Of a DNA stretch of 6,230 nt, positions 1 through 5,745 are shown piece by piece. Under the pieces are notes generated by a model. The model was given only the letters and a program-made list of their open reading frames with translations. It ran no database searches and was not told the DNA's origin. Positions within the stretch are counted from its first letter, which is position 1. Each line of letters opens with the position of its first letter. A program made the translations under genes and the position numbers. The stretch is from Candidatus Spyradosoma merdigallinarum (GTDB lineage Bacteria > Verrucomicrobiota > Verrucomicrobiia > Opitutales > UBA953), in the NCBI GenBank assembly GCA_018713755.1, contig DVOG01000195.1, positions 1 to 6,230 of the forward strand. Direction: 5' to 3'.

Positions 1-1
1 C

Positions 2-622
2 GCGCAGAACTGGAACGTCGGCGGCACGAACGGCTATTACGTCGGAACGACGCTGGACACCAATGATTGGTTCTCCGCGTTCGCGTGGGGCGAAATGACC
101 GGCGCCACCCAAATCATGAACCAAAACCAGAACCCGCTGAACCTTGGCACGGTCGTTCCGTACGCGAGCTCGCAGCCGATGGAATACGGCATCACGTTCA
201 CGCTGACGGCGGAGCAGACGCTGGTCGTTTCCTCGGTCACGTTCAGCTTCGTCGGCGCCTTCAACGGCGGGAGCTTCGACAACGCGGCGAGTTCTGTTTC
301 CGCGAATTCCACGATTACGCTTTCTTCGGACAGCAGCGAACTCGCTTCGGTGACGCAGGACATCGAAGGCACGGGGCGTGCCGAAGGCATCACGTCGGGA
401 ACGCTTCCCGAAGGCAACATCGTGACGCTGGACTTCGACCCGATTACGGTGAACGCCGGCGATACGATTTCCTTCACGCTCGACGTCACGCAGAGCACCG
501 TCAACACGGGGCTGAAGAGCATCGCGTTCACGACGGCCGCGGTCCCGGAACCGTCGGCGTTCGGTCTGCTCGCGGGCCTCGGCGCTCTCGCGCTCGTCGC
601 TTCGCGTCGCCGCCGCAAATAA
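2..622 (+). CDS. PEP-CTERM sorting domain protein, 3' part (5' end outside window)
   Basis: The reading frame is open from the left edge to the TAA at 620-622 and gives the last 206 residues; the true start lies upstream. An internal ATG at 95 is not a convincing start because the frame is protein-like before it. The tail is a classic PEP-CTERM signal: VPEP at partial residues 181-184, a hydrophobic Leu/Ala/Gly stretch to about 199, then a basic end SRRRRK. In this family the tail is recognised by a membrane exosortase, which cleaves near PEP and sends the protein to the surface or extracellular matrix. The preceding 180 residues are rich in Ser, Thr, Gly, Val and Asn with alternating hydrophobic residues, suggesting a beta-sandwich; I recognise no enzymatic motif. 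The gene has no exact copy of the window's iterated octamer and holds four of the window's five GTSAC sites, so its composition differs from its neighbours. The sorting signal is secure; the function is unknown. Confidence 0.9.
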   Translation, partial: AQNWNVGGTNGYYVGTTLDTNDWFSAFAWGEMTGATQIMNQNQNPLNLGTVVPYASSQPMEYGITFTLTAEQTLVVSSVTFSFVGAFNGGSFDNAASSVSANSTITLSSDSSELASVTQDIEGTGRAEGITSGTLPEGNIVTLDFDPITVNAGDTISFTLDVTQSTVNTGLKSIAFTTAAVPEPSAFGLLAGLGALALVASRRRRK

Positions 623-695
623 TGCTGCGGCGCAAAGCAAAGACTTTCTGATTCATCGTGATCTAAACGAAAAATCAGTTTGTTCAGGTTAATCG

Positions 696-737
696 GCGTT
701 CCCGCGGGCGACCCTCTCGCGGGAACGCTTTCTTTTT
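696..737 (+). terminator. Intrinsic terminator built from two inverted copies of the iterated octamer
   Basis: An 11-bp perfect stem, GCGTTCCCGCG (696-706) with CGCGGGAACGC (718-728), encloses an 11-nt loop and is followed by TTTCTTTTT (729-737). It lies 73 nt after the PEP-CTERM stop codon. The T-run is only on the plus strand, so it should end the PEP-CTERM transcript. Each arm contains one exact copy of GTTCCCGC, in opposite orientations. Confidence 0.9.
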
Positions 738-750
738 GCGCGGAAAACGC

Positions 751-773
751 GCCGGCCTCCGGCACAGTTTTTT
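751..773. terminator. Possible weak terminator between convergent genes
   Basis: A short hairpin, GCCGG-CCT-CCGGC (751-763), is followed on the plus strand by ACAG and six T (768-773), and on the minus strand by GCG then TTTT. With a stem of only 5 bp it is weak, but it sits in the convergent gap where the minus-strand epsI transcript must also end. It could be a backup terminator for either side. Confidence 0.35.
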
Positions 774-973
774 CTCCGCTCCCGCACGCTTTTGTTTCCC
801 TGCGCGGCTCCGGCGGTATTTCGATGCGCAAAAACTCCCCGCTTCGCGTTTGCTTAGAGAATCAGCCCCGGACACAAGACCGTCAGAACGCCCCCGACGC
901 CGTTAAGGACGCGCAATCGCTTTCGCTTTTGCACGCTCGATTTTCCGCGTTGCCCGACGGGAACGCGGGCGGC

Positions 974-1702
974 TCACTGCCACGGACGGTCTTCGAAGAT
1001 GCCGAGGCGGTCGATCGCGAGCATGAAGTTTTGAAAATCCGGATTTTCCCAGACTTTCTTCATGTCCTGGTTCGGGAACGAAATGCGGACGAACATCTGT
1101 TCCCGCCGCTGGTTGAGCCCGAGGCGGCGGAAGTCCTCGATGCGGACGCCCGCGCGGTCGATCGCGCCGCGGACGCCTTCGCTCCAGCCCTGTTTCTGCA
1201 TTTTGTAAATGAAGGGCCTGCCGTTGACGAGGTGCCAGAAAATGACGGGCTGCGCGCCGCCGTCCTTCGTGTAGACGCCGTATTCGAAGGGCAGCAGCTC
1301 GCGTCCGCCAATTTCTTTTCCGGAGACGGAGTAGTCGCGGCGTTCCCGCTTCCAGCCGGAATTGACCCAGCAGGAATCCGGGTTGTGTCCGCCCGCGTCG
1401 AAGGGCGTTTTTCCGCCGGGTTCCCAGTAAGCGACGTAAAACACGATGCGCAGGGCGCCTTTTGCGTAAACGCGCGAAATGTATTGGTCGAATTGCAGGA
1501 ATTCTCCGATGTAGTCGCGCATGCCTTCCGTTTCGGCGAGCGGCAGTTCCTCGACGTTCCAGCCTTCGAGCCGCGCGGGAACGCACGCCTCGAGCGGGAC
1601 CGTGAGCTGCGGCTCCGCCTTCGTGAAAAAGCGGACGTAGAGGATGACGCCGATCGCGGCGACGACGACGAGCGCGGAAAGCGCGAAGATGAATTTTCTC
1701 AT
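974..1702 (-). CDS. EpsI-like exosortase-associated protein
   Basis: This 242-residue protein has one N-terminal membrane segment (residues about 4-24) after MRK and a non-cytoplasmic domain, which suggests a signal anchor. The segment HNPDSCWVNSGW (106-117) matches the conserved H-x-P-x-x-C...GW core of the EpsI/DUF3485 family, and VIFWHLVNGR (153-162) matches its second conserved block (aromatic strand then GR). EpsI proteins accompany exosortases in exopolysaccharide and PEP-CTERM systems, either as separate proteins or as a C-terminal exosortase domain; a protease-like role has been discussed but not settled. Length is close to the usual ~200-240. The ATG at 1702 is 62 bp past the rlmD-like stop codon and has no Shine-Dalgarno motif. 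The gene probably ends a pyrE-rlmD-epsI transcript. No exosortase is adjacent, so its partner must be elsewhere. Family assignment is from motifs only. Confidence 0.75.
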   Translation of the reverse strand: MRKFIFALSALVVVAAIGVILYVRFFTKAEPQLTVPLEACVPARLEGWNVEELPLAETEGMRDYIGEFLQFDQYISRVYAKGALRIVFYVAYWEPGGKTPFDAGGHNPDSCWVNSGWKRERRDYSVSGKEIGGRELLPFEYGVYTKDGGAQPVIFWHLVNGRPFIYKMQKQGWSEGVRGAIDRAGVRIEDFRRLGLNQRREQMFVRISFPNQDMKKVWENPDFQNFMLAIDRLGIFEDRPWQ

Positions 1703-1764
1703 GGCGGGGAAGGCTGGCGGATTTTTTTATCGGAGAAGAAACGCGGCGGCGCGCGCGGGAACGG

Positions 1765-3003
1765 TCATTTTTTCGCGAGAACGGCGATGTTTTCGATGTG
1801 GCGCGTCTGCGGGAACAGGTCGAAAGGCTGCACGGCTTCGAGCGCGTATTTCCCGCTCTCGAGCACGGTCTGGAGGTCGCGCGCTTGCGTGTCCGGCGCG
1901 CACGAAACGTAGACGACGCGCTGCGGCGCGAACGCGAGCATCTGCGCGATGAAATCCGCGCCGCAGCCCTTGCGCGGCGGGTCGATGATCAGCGCGGTTT
2001 CTTCCGGCGGGAACGGAATTTCTTTGAAAATGATTTCCGACGAGCCGGCGACGAAGGAACAATTGGCGAGCCCGTTGAGCGCGGCGTTTTCCCGCGCCTT
2101 GACGACGGCGTCTTCGCTGACTTCCACGCCGATCGTGCGCTCGAAGAATTTCGCGGCGGAGAGCGCGAAAAGCCCGCTCCCGCAGTAGGCGTCGGCGAGA
2201 AAGCGGCATGCGCCGTTCCCGCGCGCCGCGCGCACGGCGAACTCCGCGAATTCGGGGAGAATGAACGGATTGTTCTGGAAAAAATCTCCGGCGACGAAGC
2301 GCAGCGTCAGTTCGCCGACGCGCTCGGAAACCGGCGCCTTGGCGTCGGAGACGACGCCTTCGAGCGTTTCCCGCAGCAGCAGCGTCGCGCCGCGGCGGAA
2401 CTCTCCGCGCGCCGCGCGTTCCCGCGTCAGCGCGCGCAGGCGCGGGAGCGCCGCGTTGACGGCGTCCGTCGCGATGGGACAGGCGGGAACGTCGACGATG
2501 CGCCGCGCCGTTCCCGCGGCGAGAAAGCCGATCGGGAAATTCGCGTCGCCGCTGCGCGGGCGTTCGAAATGCGGCGTGATTTTCGAGCGGTAGCCGTAGC
2601 GTTTCGGCGAGCCGCGGCACGGGCTCACGGGGAAGGAGATTTTCCCGATGCGCGCGAAAAGTTCCGCGACCTGCTGCGTTTTCCACGCGAGCTGCGCGCC
2701 GTATTCGAAATTCTGATACTGGCAGCCGCCGCATTTCCCGAAAAGCGGGCAGCGCGGCTCGACGCGTTCTTTCGCGGGAACGAGCACTTCAAGCAGGTCC
2801 GCGCGCGAGAAGTTTTTGGCGTTGTGCCAGACGCGCGCCCGGACGCGCTCTCCCGGCAGCGCGCCGGGCACGAAGACGACCCAGCCGTCGGCGCGCGCGA
2901 CGCCTTCGCCGAGGTTCGTCAGCGCGGCGACGTCGAGCGTCAGTTCCTGATGATACGCGAAAGGTTCCGCTTTGAATTTCGCGGGAACGCGCGCGGGCGT
3001 CAT
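1765..3003 (-). CDS. RlmD/TrmA-family RNA (uracil-C5)-methyltransferase with 4Fe-4S cluster
   Basis: The enzyme transfers a methyl group from S-adenosylmethionine to C5 of uracil in rRNA or tRNA. Numbered from the ATG at 3003 (412 residues): a TRAM RNA-binding domain at about 17-75; cluster cysteines 85, 91, 94 (C-x5-C-x2-C) and 175; FFQNN at 241-245; SAM motif DAYCGSG at 271-277; IIDPPRKG around 339-346; nucleophilic Cys368 in YVSCAP; and Glu404 in the C-terminal FPQTRHIE block as the expected base. All family catalytic positions are present, so it should be active. RlmD (23S U1939) is the usual product, but a Gram-positive-type RlmCD or another uridine target cannot be excluded. An in-frame TTG at 3021 would add six residues; neither start has a Shine-Dalgarno motif and ATG is preferred. 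It follows pyrE by 39 bp. It is unusually dense in the octamer GTTCCCGC (eight exact copies). Confidence 0.9.
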   Translation of the reverse strand: MTPARVPAKFKAEPFAYHQELTLDVAALTNLGEGVARADGWVVFVPGALPGERVRARVWHNAKNFSRADLLEVLVPAKERVEPRCPLFGKCGGCQYQNFEYGAQLAWKTQQVAELFARIGKISFPVSPCRGSPKRYGYRSKITPHFERPRSGDANFPIGFLAAGTARRIVDVPACPIATDAVNAALPRLRALTRERAARGEFRRGATLLLRETLEGVVSDAKAPVSERVGELTLRFVAGDFFQNNPFILPEFAEFAVRAARGNGACRFLADAYCGSGLFALSAAKFFERTIGVEVSEDAVVKARENAALNGLANCSFVAGSSEIIFKEIPFPPEETALIIDPPRKGCGADFIAQMLAFAPQRVVYVSCAPDTQARDLQTVLESGKYALEAVQPFDLFPQTRHIENIAVLAKK

Positions 3004-3042
3004 CTGAAAATCCGTTTTCAAGGCGGCGGAAAAGCGTTGAGA

Positions 3043-3618
3043 TTACGAGCCGGGATGCGTCGCGGGAAGGGCGGCGAGCTCCGGCGGGAGCGCGTCCGCC
3101 TCGTAGGTCGGGAAGGAAAGCTCCAGCAGCGAGACGGCGGGCATCGGCAGCGCGGCGGCGCCGGCGGAGCGGTCGACGAGCATCGCGCAGGCGACGGGAA
3201 CGCCGCCCCAAGCCCTGATGATGTCCGCGCATTCGACGACGCGCCCGCCGCGCGTGACGACGTCTTCGGCGACGAGGATTTTTTCTCCCGGCGCGATTTT
3301 GAAATTGCGGCGCAGCACGAGGCGGTTGTTTTCCTTTTCCGCGAAAATGAAGCGCGCGCCGAGCTGCCGCGCGATTTCCTGCCCGACGACGAGACCGCCC
3401 ATCGCGGGAGCAAGCACGGTTTCCGCGCCGAGACTTTTCAGCTTCGGCAGCAGCAGTTCGACGAGGCGCGAGACTTTGTCCATGTACTGGCAGACTTGCG
3501 CGCACTGGAAATAGTTCGCGCTGTGCAGCCCGCTGCGCAGGATGAAATGCCCGGTCAGCAGCGCGCCGCTGTCCTTGAAGATTTGCAGAACTTCTTTCTG
3601 AATCTGAGAATGCGTCAT
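3043..3618 (-). CDS. pyrE: Orotate phosphoribosyltransferase
   Basis: This 191-residue protein makes orotidine 5'-monophosphate from orotate and PRPP, the fifth step of pyrimidine synthesis, in the cytoplasm. The type I PRTase PRPP loop is ILVAEDVVTRGGR (114-126), with the conserved acidic pair Glu118-Asp119. GHFILRSGLHS (23-33), APAMGG (70-75), FAEK (92-95) and FPTYEAD (169-175) follow the order seen in the Thermus-type PyrE subgroup. Two differences stand out: Arg123 replaces the usual second Thr of the loop, and the C-terminal CPLC pair typical of that subgroup is absent (ALPPEL instead). The ATG at 3618 fits the family's N-terminus. It has no Shine-Dalgarno motif, but a hairpin and U-run end three bases before it, so attenuation or termination is possible. 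The rlmD-like gene follows after 39 bp, probably co-transcribed. The gene has no exact octamer copy, only one variant (core 3196-3201). Confidence 0.93.
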   Translation of the reverse strand: MTHSQIQKEVLQIFKDSGALLTGHFILRSGLHSANYFQCAQVCQYMDKVSRLVELLLPKLKSLGAETVLAPAMGGLVVGQEIARQLGARFIFAEKENNRLVLRRNFKIAPGEKILVAEDVVTRGGRVVECADIIRAWGGVPVACAMLVDRSAGAAALPMPAVSLLELSFPTYEADALPPELAALPATHPGS

Positions 3619-3621
3619 GAG

Positions 3622-3650
3622 AAAAAATTATGCGCGTTCCCGCCGCGCAT
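3622..3650 (-). terminator. Hairpin plus U-run directly upstream of pyrE (terminator or attenuator)
   Basis: Read on the minus strand, ATGCGCG pairs with CGCGCAT in a 7-bp stem (3630-3650) around a 7-nt loop that is part of an exact octamer copy, followed by AA and six T (3627-3622). The T-run ends three bases before the pyrE ATG and 73 nt past the methyltransferase stop codon. It can end the restriction-modification transcript. Because it abuts the pyrE start, it could also act as a pyrE attenuator, as intrinsic terminators do before pyrE in enteric bacteria; that role is inference. Confidence 0.7.
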
Positions 3651-3694
3651 GGCAAAAAGAAACGCGGCAACGACGCCGACCGTGTCCCGCGATT

Positions 3695-4888
3695 TCAGCG
3701 TTTCCGACGTGCGGTTTTTTTCTTCTTCGTGGAAGACTGGTTTTCGCAGAGGACGAGAATCGGCGCGCAGTCGGGCTCCGCGGCTTTGACGACTTGAAAA
3801 GATTCGCCTGCGGGCGCGCCGCAGACCTTCTCCATGCGTTCCCGCGCGACGGCAATCGCGATTTCGGACGAGTCTACACCGATCCATTTTCTACCCAGGC
3901 TTTGTGCGGCTTCGAGCGTCGTTCCCGAGCCGCAGAAGAAGTCCAGCACGATCCCTCCTTTTTCGGAGGACGCGACGACGATTGAACGAAGCATCTCGAA
4001 GTTCTTTTCCGTCGGGTAGCGCGGATACGGAGGGTCTTTGAAATCCCAAATATCCTGCATTTTCTTTCCGCGTTGAGCATCGGCGAAAATTTTTCTGCGC
4101 GGATTGCCGGTCCCCGACCATTCGATTTCCCCGGCGGCGTCCAATTTTTCCAGCTCGTCGGGAGCGGATCTCCAATGCCGTCCCGGCGGCGGAAGCAGTC
4201 CTCTGAATTTTCCGCCCGTCGGTCCGTTTTGCGTTTCTCCGGGGGCGTGGAGCGGAATCGTCGTGTAGGCGCGCCCGTTCGAGTCCGTTTTCGGGAAGAG
4301 GCGGGCGCGGTCTTCGTCCGTGTATTCTTCTTTCGGCTCGTTCCAAATCGGCGAGTCCGTTTTGGAATAAAACAGAATCAGGTCTTTTACGTTCCCGTAG
4401 GCTTTCCGCGAAAAATTCTTCGGGTTGCACTTGATGCGCGTGATGTCGTTTCGGAAATTTTCCGCGCCGAAGATTTCATCCATCACAAGTTTCACGTAAT
4501 GCCCGACTTTGCAGTCGATGTGCAGGTAAATCGAGCCTCTGTCCGAAAGGAGGTCGCGCGCGAAAATCAGGCGTTCCCGCAGGAATTCGAGAAAGGCTGC
4601 TCCCGTGCGTTTGTCGGAGTAGGCGAGAGCGTCCGTTTTTTTGGAGCTGATTGTGCTGACGCGCGCGCCTCCGTAGGTGAATTTCAGGTTCGTCGAAAAC
4701 GGGGGGTCGATATAAATCAGGTCGACGTTCCCGCGAATCAGCGGGTTTTCCGCGAGCGCGCGCAAAATCGGCAGATTGTCGCCTGAAATCAGCGCGTTTC
4801 GGGTCGGGTCGAATCCGTAGAGATCGGCGGGAACGGTCGTCGCCCGAATCGCCGATTCCGGTTTCTTTCCTTCGTAAAAAAGTTCCAT
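3695..4888 (-). CDS. Type II DNA methyltransferase, beta-class N6-adenine (N4-cytosine possible)
   Basis: This 397-residue enzyme transfers a methyl group from SAM to a base in its recognition site and so protects host DNA from the partner endonuclease. The catalytic motif IV is IYIDPPFSTN (58-67), and the SAM-binding motif I, DFFCGSGTT (316-324), comes after it: this order defines the beta class (Pfam N6_N4_Mtase). DPPF favours N6-adenine over N4-cytosine. The region between about 150 and 290 is the likely target-recognition part. The C-terminus is very basic (KKKKTARRKR, 388-397). The start codon is only 6 bp after the endonuclease stop codon, with no Shine-Dalgarno motif, so translation is probably coupled to the endonuclease gene. 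It has four exact octamer copies, fewer per kb than the rlmD-like gene. I judge it intact: both core motifs are present. Specificity cannot be read from sequence alone. Confidence 0.92.
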   Translation of the reverse strand: MELFYEGKKPESAIRATTVPADLYGFDPTRNALISGDNLPILRALAENPLIRGNVDLIYIDPPFSTNLKFTYGGARVSTISSKKTDALAYSDKRTGAAFLEFLRERLIFARDLLSDRGSIYLHIDCKVGHYVKLVMDEIFGAENFRNDITRIKCNPKNFSRKAYGNVKDLILFYSKTDSPIWNEPKEEYTDEDRARLFPKTDSNGRAYTTIPLHAPGETQNGPTGGKFRGLLPPPGRHWRSAPDELEKLDAAGEIEWSGTGNPRRKIFADAQRGKKMQDIWDFKDPPYPRYPTEKNFEMLRSIVVASSEKGGIVLDFFCGSGTTLEAAQSLGRKWIGVDSSEIAIAVARERMEKVCGAPAGESFQVVKAAEPDCAPILVLCENQSSTKKKKTARRKR

Positions 4889-4894
4889 TGCGGG

Positions 4895-5674
4895 TCAGAG
4901 CGAGTGCAGAAAGTCGCGCAGACACAAGGCGCTCATGATGTCCGCTTCGGCTTTCACGATTTGTGTATACATTTTGTTTCTTCCGGGGATATAGCAGACG
5001 CCGTCCGCGATGATGATTTTCCGGACATTTTCCCGAGTTTCGGCGCGCATCGTCGAAAAAGCGTCGACCAGCTGCGCGTTTTGGTGGCCGCCGAAATCCG
5101 TCAGGAACTTCGCTTCGCCGATGACATAGCTCCTGCCGATTTTCGCCACGAAATCCGGACCTTTTTCCCGGCGGTAGCCCAAGGCGTCGGCACACCACTG
5201 CAGCATTTCGTCGTCGTTCCCGTCAAGAACGGCGTTCCCGTTCGTCTTGCGGAAATCTTTTTCCGGGGCGAGAGGGAAGCCGCAGGCGCCGGACTGAAGC
5301 CAGCGGCGAAACATCGGGCCGATTTGTCGATTTGTTTCTTTCGGCGTTTCGCAACGCTTCCGGATTTCCGGCAAGCCCAACTCGTAAAGGCGTCCGCAAA
5401 GCCGACCGACCGTTTTCGGGTTCCGTTCGATTGCGCCGCGGTCTCGGCGCAGGTAGGCGATGTAGGAATCTTTTATCGGGAAAAGCGGAAGCCGCAGCAG
5501 CGTCTCCAACAATTTTTTGTCGTTGCGGGCGGAAAATTCCTGTTCGACCTTTCCCCACAGAGACTCGTCGATTTCGCGGGAAATTTCGGGATTCATCGGG
5601 TAAATCCGAAAAAGCTCGTCCAGGTAATTGCCTTGATTTGCGAACTCTATGCTGCGCTGCGTCCAAAAGTTCAT
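4895..5674 (-). CDS. Type II restriction endonuclease, PD-(D/E)xK fold, possibly Tsp45I-like
   Basis: This 259-residue protein should cleave DNA at the site its neighbour methylates. The active-site pattern is visible: GPDF (172-175) gives Pro173-Asp174, and after 12 residues GEAKF (186-190) gives Glu187-x-Lys189, the PD...ExK arrangement of metal-dependent nucleases, within alternating hydrophobic strands (FVAKIG, SYVIG, KIIIAD). GGHQNAQ (195-201) follows, a common position for DNA or metal contacts. The N-terminal half (FWTQRSIEFANQGNYLDELF through RLPLFPIKDSYIAYLRRD) resembles, from memory, the Tsp45I family (Pfam PF06300; GTSAC cutter), which I could not confirm. It is first in the R-M pair, preceded by its own promoter-like element. 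I see no controller (C) protein gene. It contains no exact copy of the window-wide octamer, only two GTTCCCGT variants, suggesting recent acquisition. Endonuclease role firm; specificity tentative. Confidence 0.8.
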   Translation of the reverse strand: MNFWTQRSIEFANQGNYLDELFRIYPMNPEISREIDESLWGKVEQEFSARNDKKLLETLLRLPLFPIKDSYIAYLRRDRGAIERNPKTVGRLCGRLYELGLPEIRKRCETPKETNRQIGPMFRRWLQSGACGFPLAPEKDFRKTNGNAVLDGNDDEMLQWCADALGYRREKGPDFVAKIGRSYVIGEAKFLTDFGGHQNAQLVDAFSTMRAETRENVRKIIIADGVCYIPGRNKMYTQIVKAEADIMSALCLRDFLHSL

Positions 5675-5683
5675 GGTCTAAGA

Positions 5684-5710
5684 ATTACACTATCGAAAAA
5701 TTCTCGTCAA
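5684..5710 (-). promoter_or_regulatory. Promoter-like element for the restriction-modification genes
   Basis: On the minus strand, TTGACG (5710-5705) is a 5/6 match to the -35 box and TGTAAT (5689-5684) a 5/6 match to the -10 box, with a 15-bp spacer, slightly short. The region is A+T-rich compared with its surroundings and lies between the prmC stop codon and the endonuclease start. Only 9 nt separate the -10 box from the ATG, so transcription would begin within a few bases of the start codon, giving a nearly leaderless mRNA. Confidence 0.55.
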
Positions 5711-5745
5711 CGCGGCGGGGCGAGGGAAAGGGCGTTCCCGCGCGT

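Larger units (their letters stand above)
623..973. other. Intergenic convergent gap without a convincing gene
   Basis: This 351-bp stretch separates the convergent PEP-CTERM and epsI genes. It contains the strong terminator at 696-737 and the weak hairpin at 751-773. A variant octamer copy (GTTCCCGT on the minus strand, core 959-964) lies 10 nt past the epsI stop codon. A 6-bp inverted repeat CTGATT/AATCAG (648-653 and 673-678) is too weak to interpret. Short frames on both strands have no recognisable protein character. From about 780 to 950 I see nothing functional. Confidence 0.6.

Noticed and set aside
648..678. CTGATT/AATCAG inverted repeat as an operator or terminator
   Set aside because: Six bp with a 19-nt loop is expected by chance and is not followed by a clear T-run.
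37..831. Long minus-strand open frame opposite the PEP-CTERM gene
   Set aside because: Low-complexity translation without family character; the plus frame carries the unmistakable PEP-CTERM tail. It is an antisense shadow of G+C-rich DNA.
854..934. Minus-strand small frame starting GTG at 934, encoding 26 residues (basic start then VGGVLTVLCPGLIL)
   Set aside because: It looks faintly like a membrane peptide and lies in the same frame as epsI after its stop, but there is no ribosome-binding motif, no homologue known to me, and its length is within chance.
1727..2734. Second minus-strand frame overlapping the rlmD-like gene
   Set aside because: Arg-rich out-of-frame translation; the overlapping frame has all catalytic residues of the RNA methyltransferase.
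680..3789. Long plus-strand open frames opposite epsI, the rlmD-like gene and pyrE
   Set aside because: Arg-, Ala-, Glu- and Asp-rich translations with no motifs, while the minus strand has complete, well-conserved enzymes over the same bases.
5719..5741. GGGAA/TTCCC hairpin after prmC as a terminator
   Set aside because: The stem is only 5 bp and no T-run follows on the minus strand, so termination is not supported.
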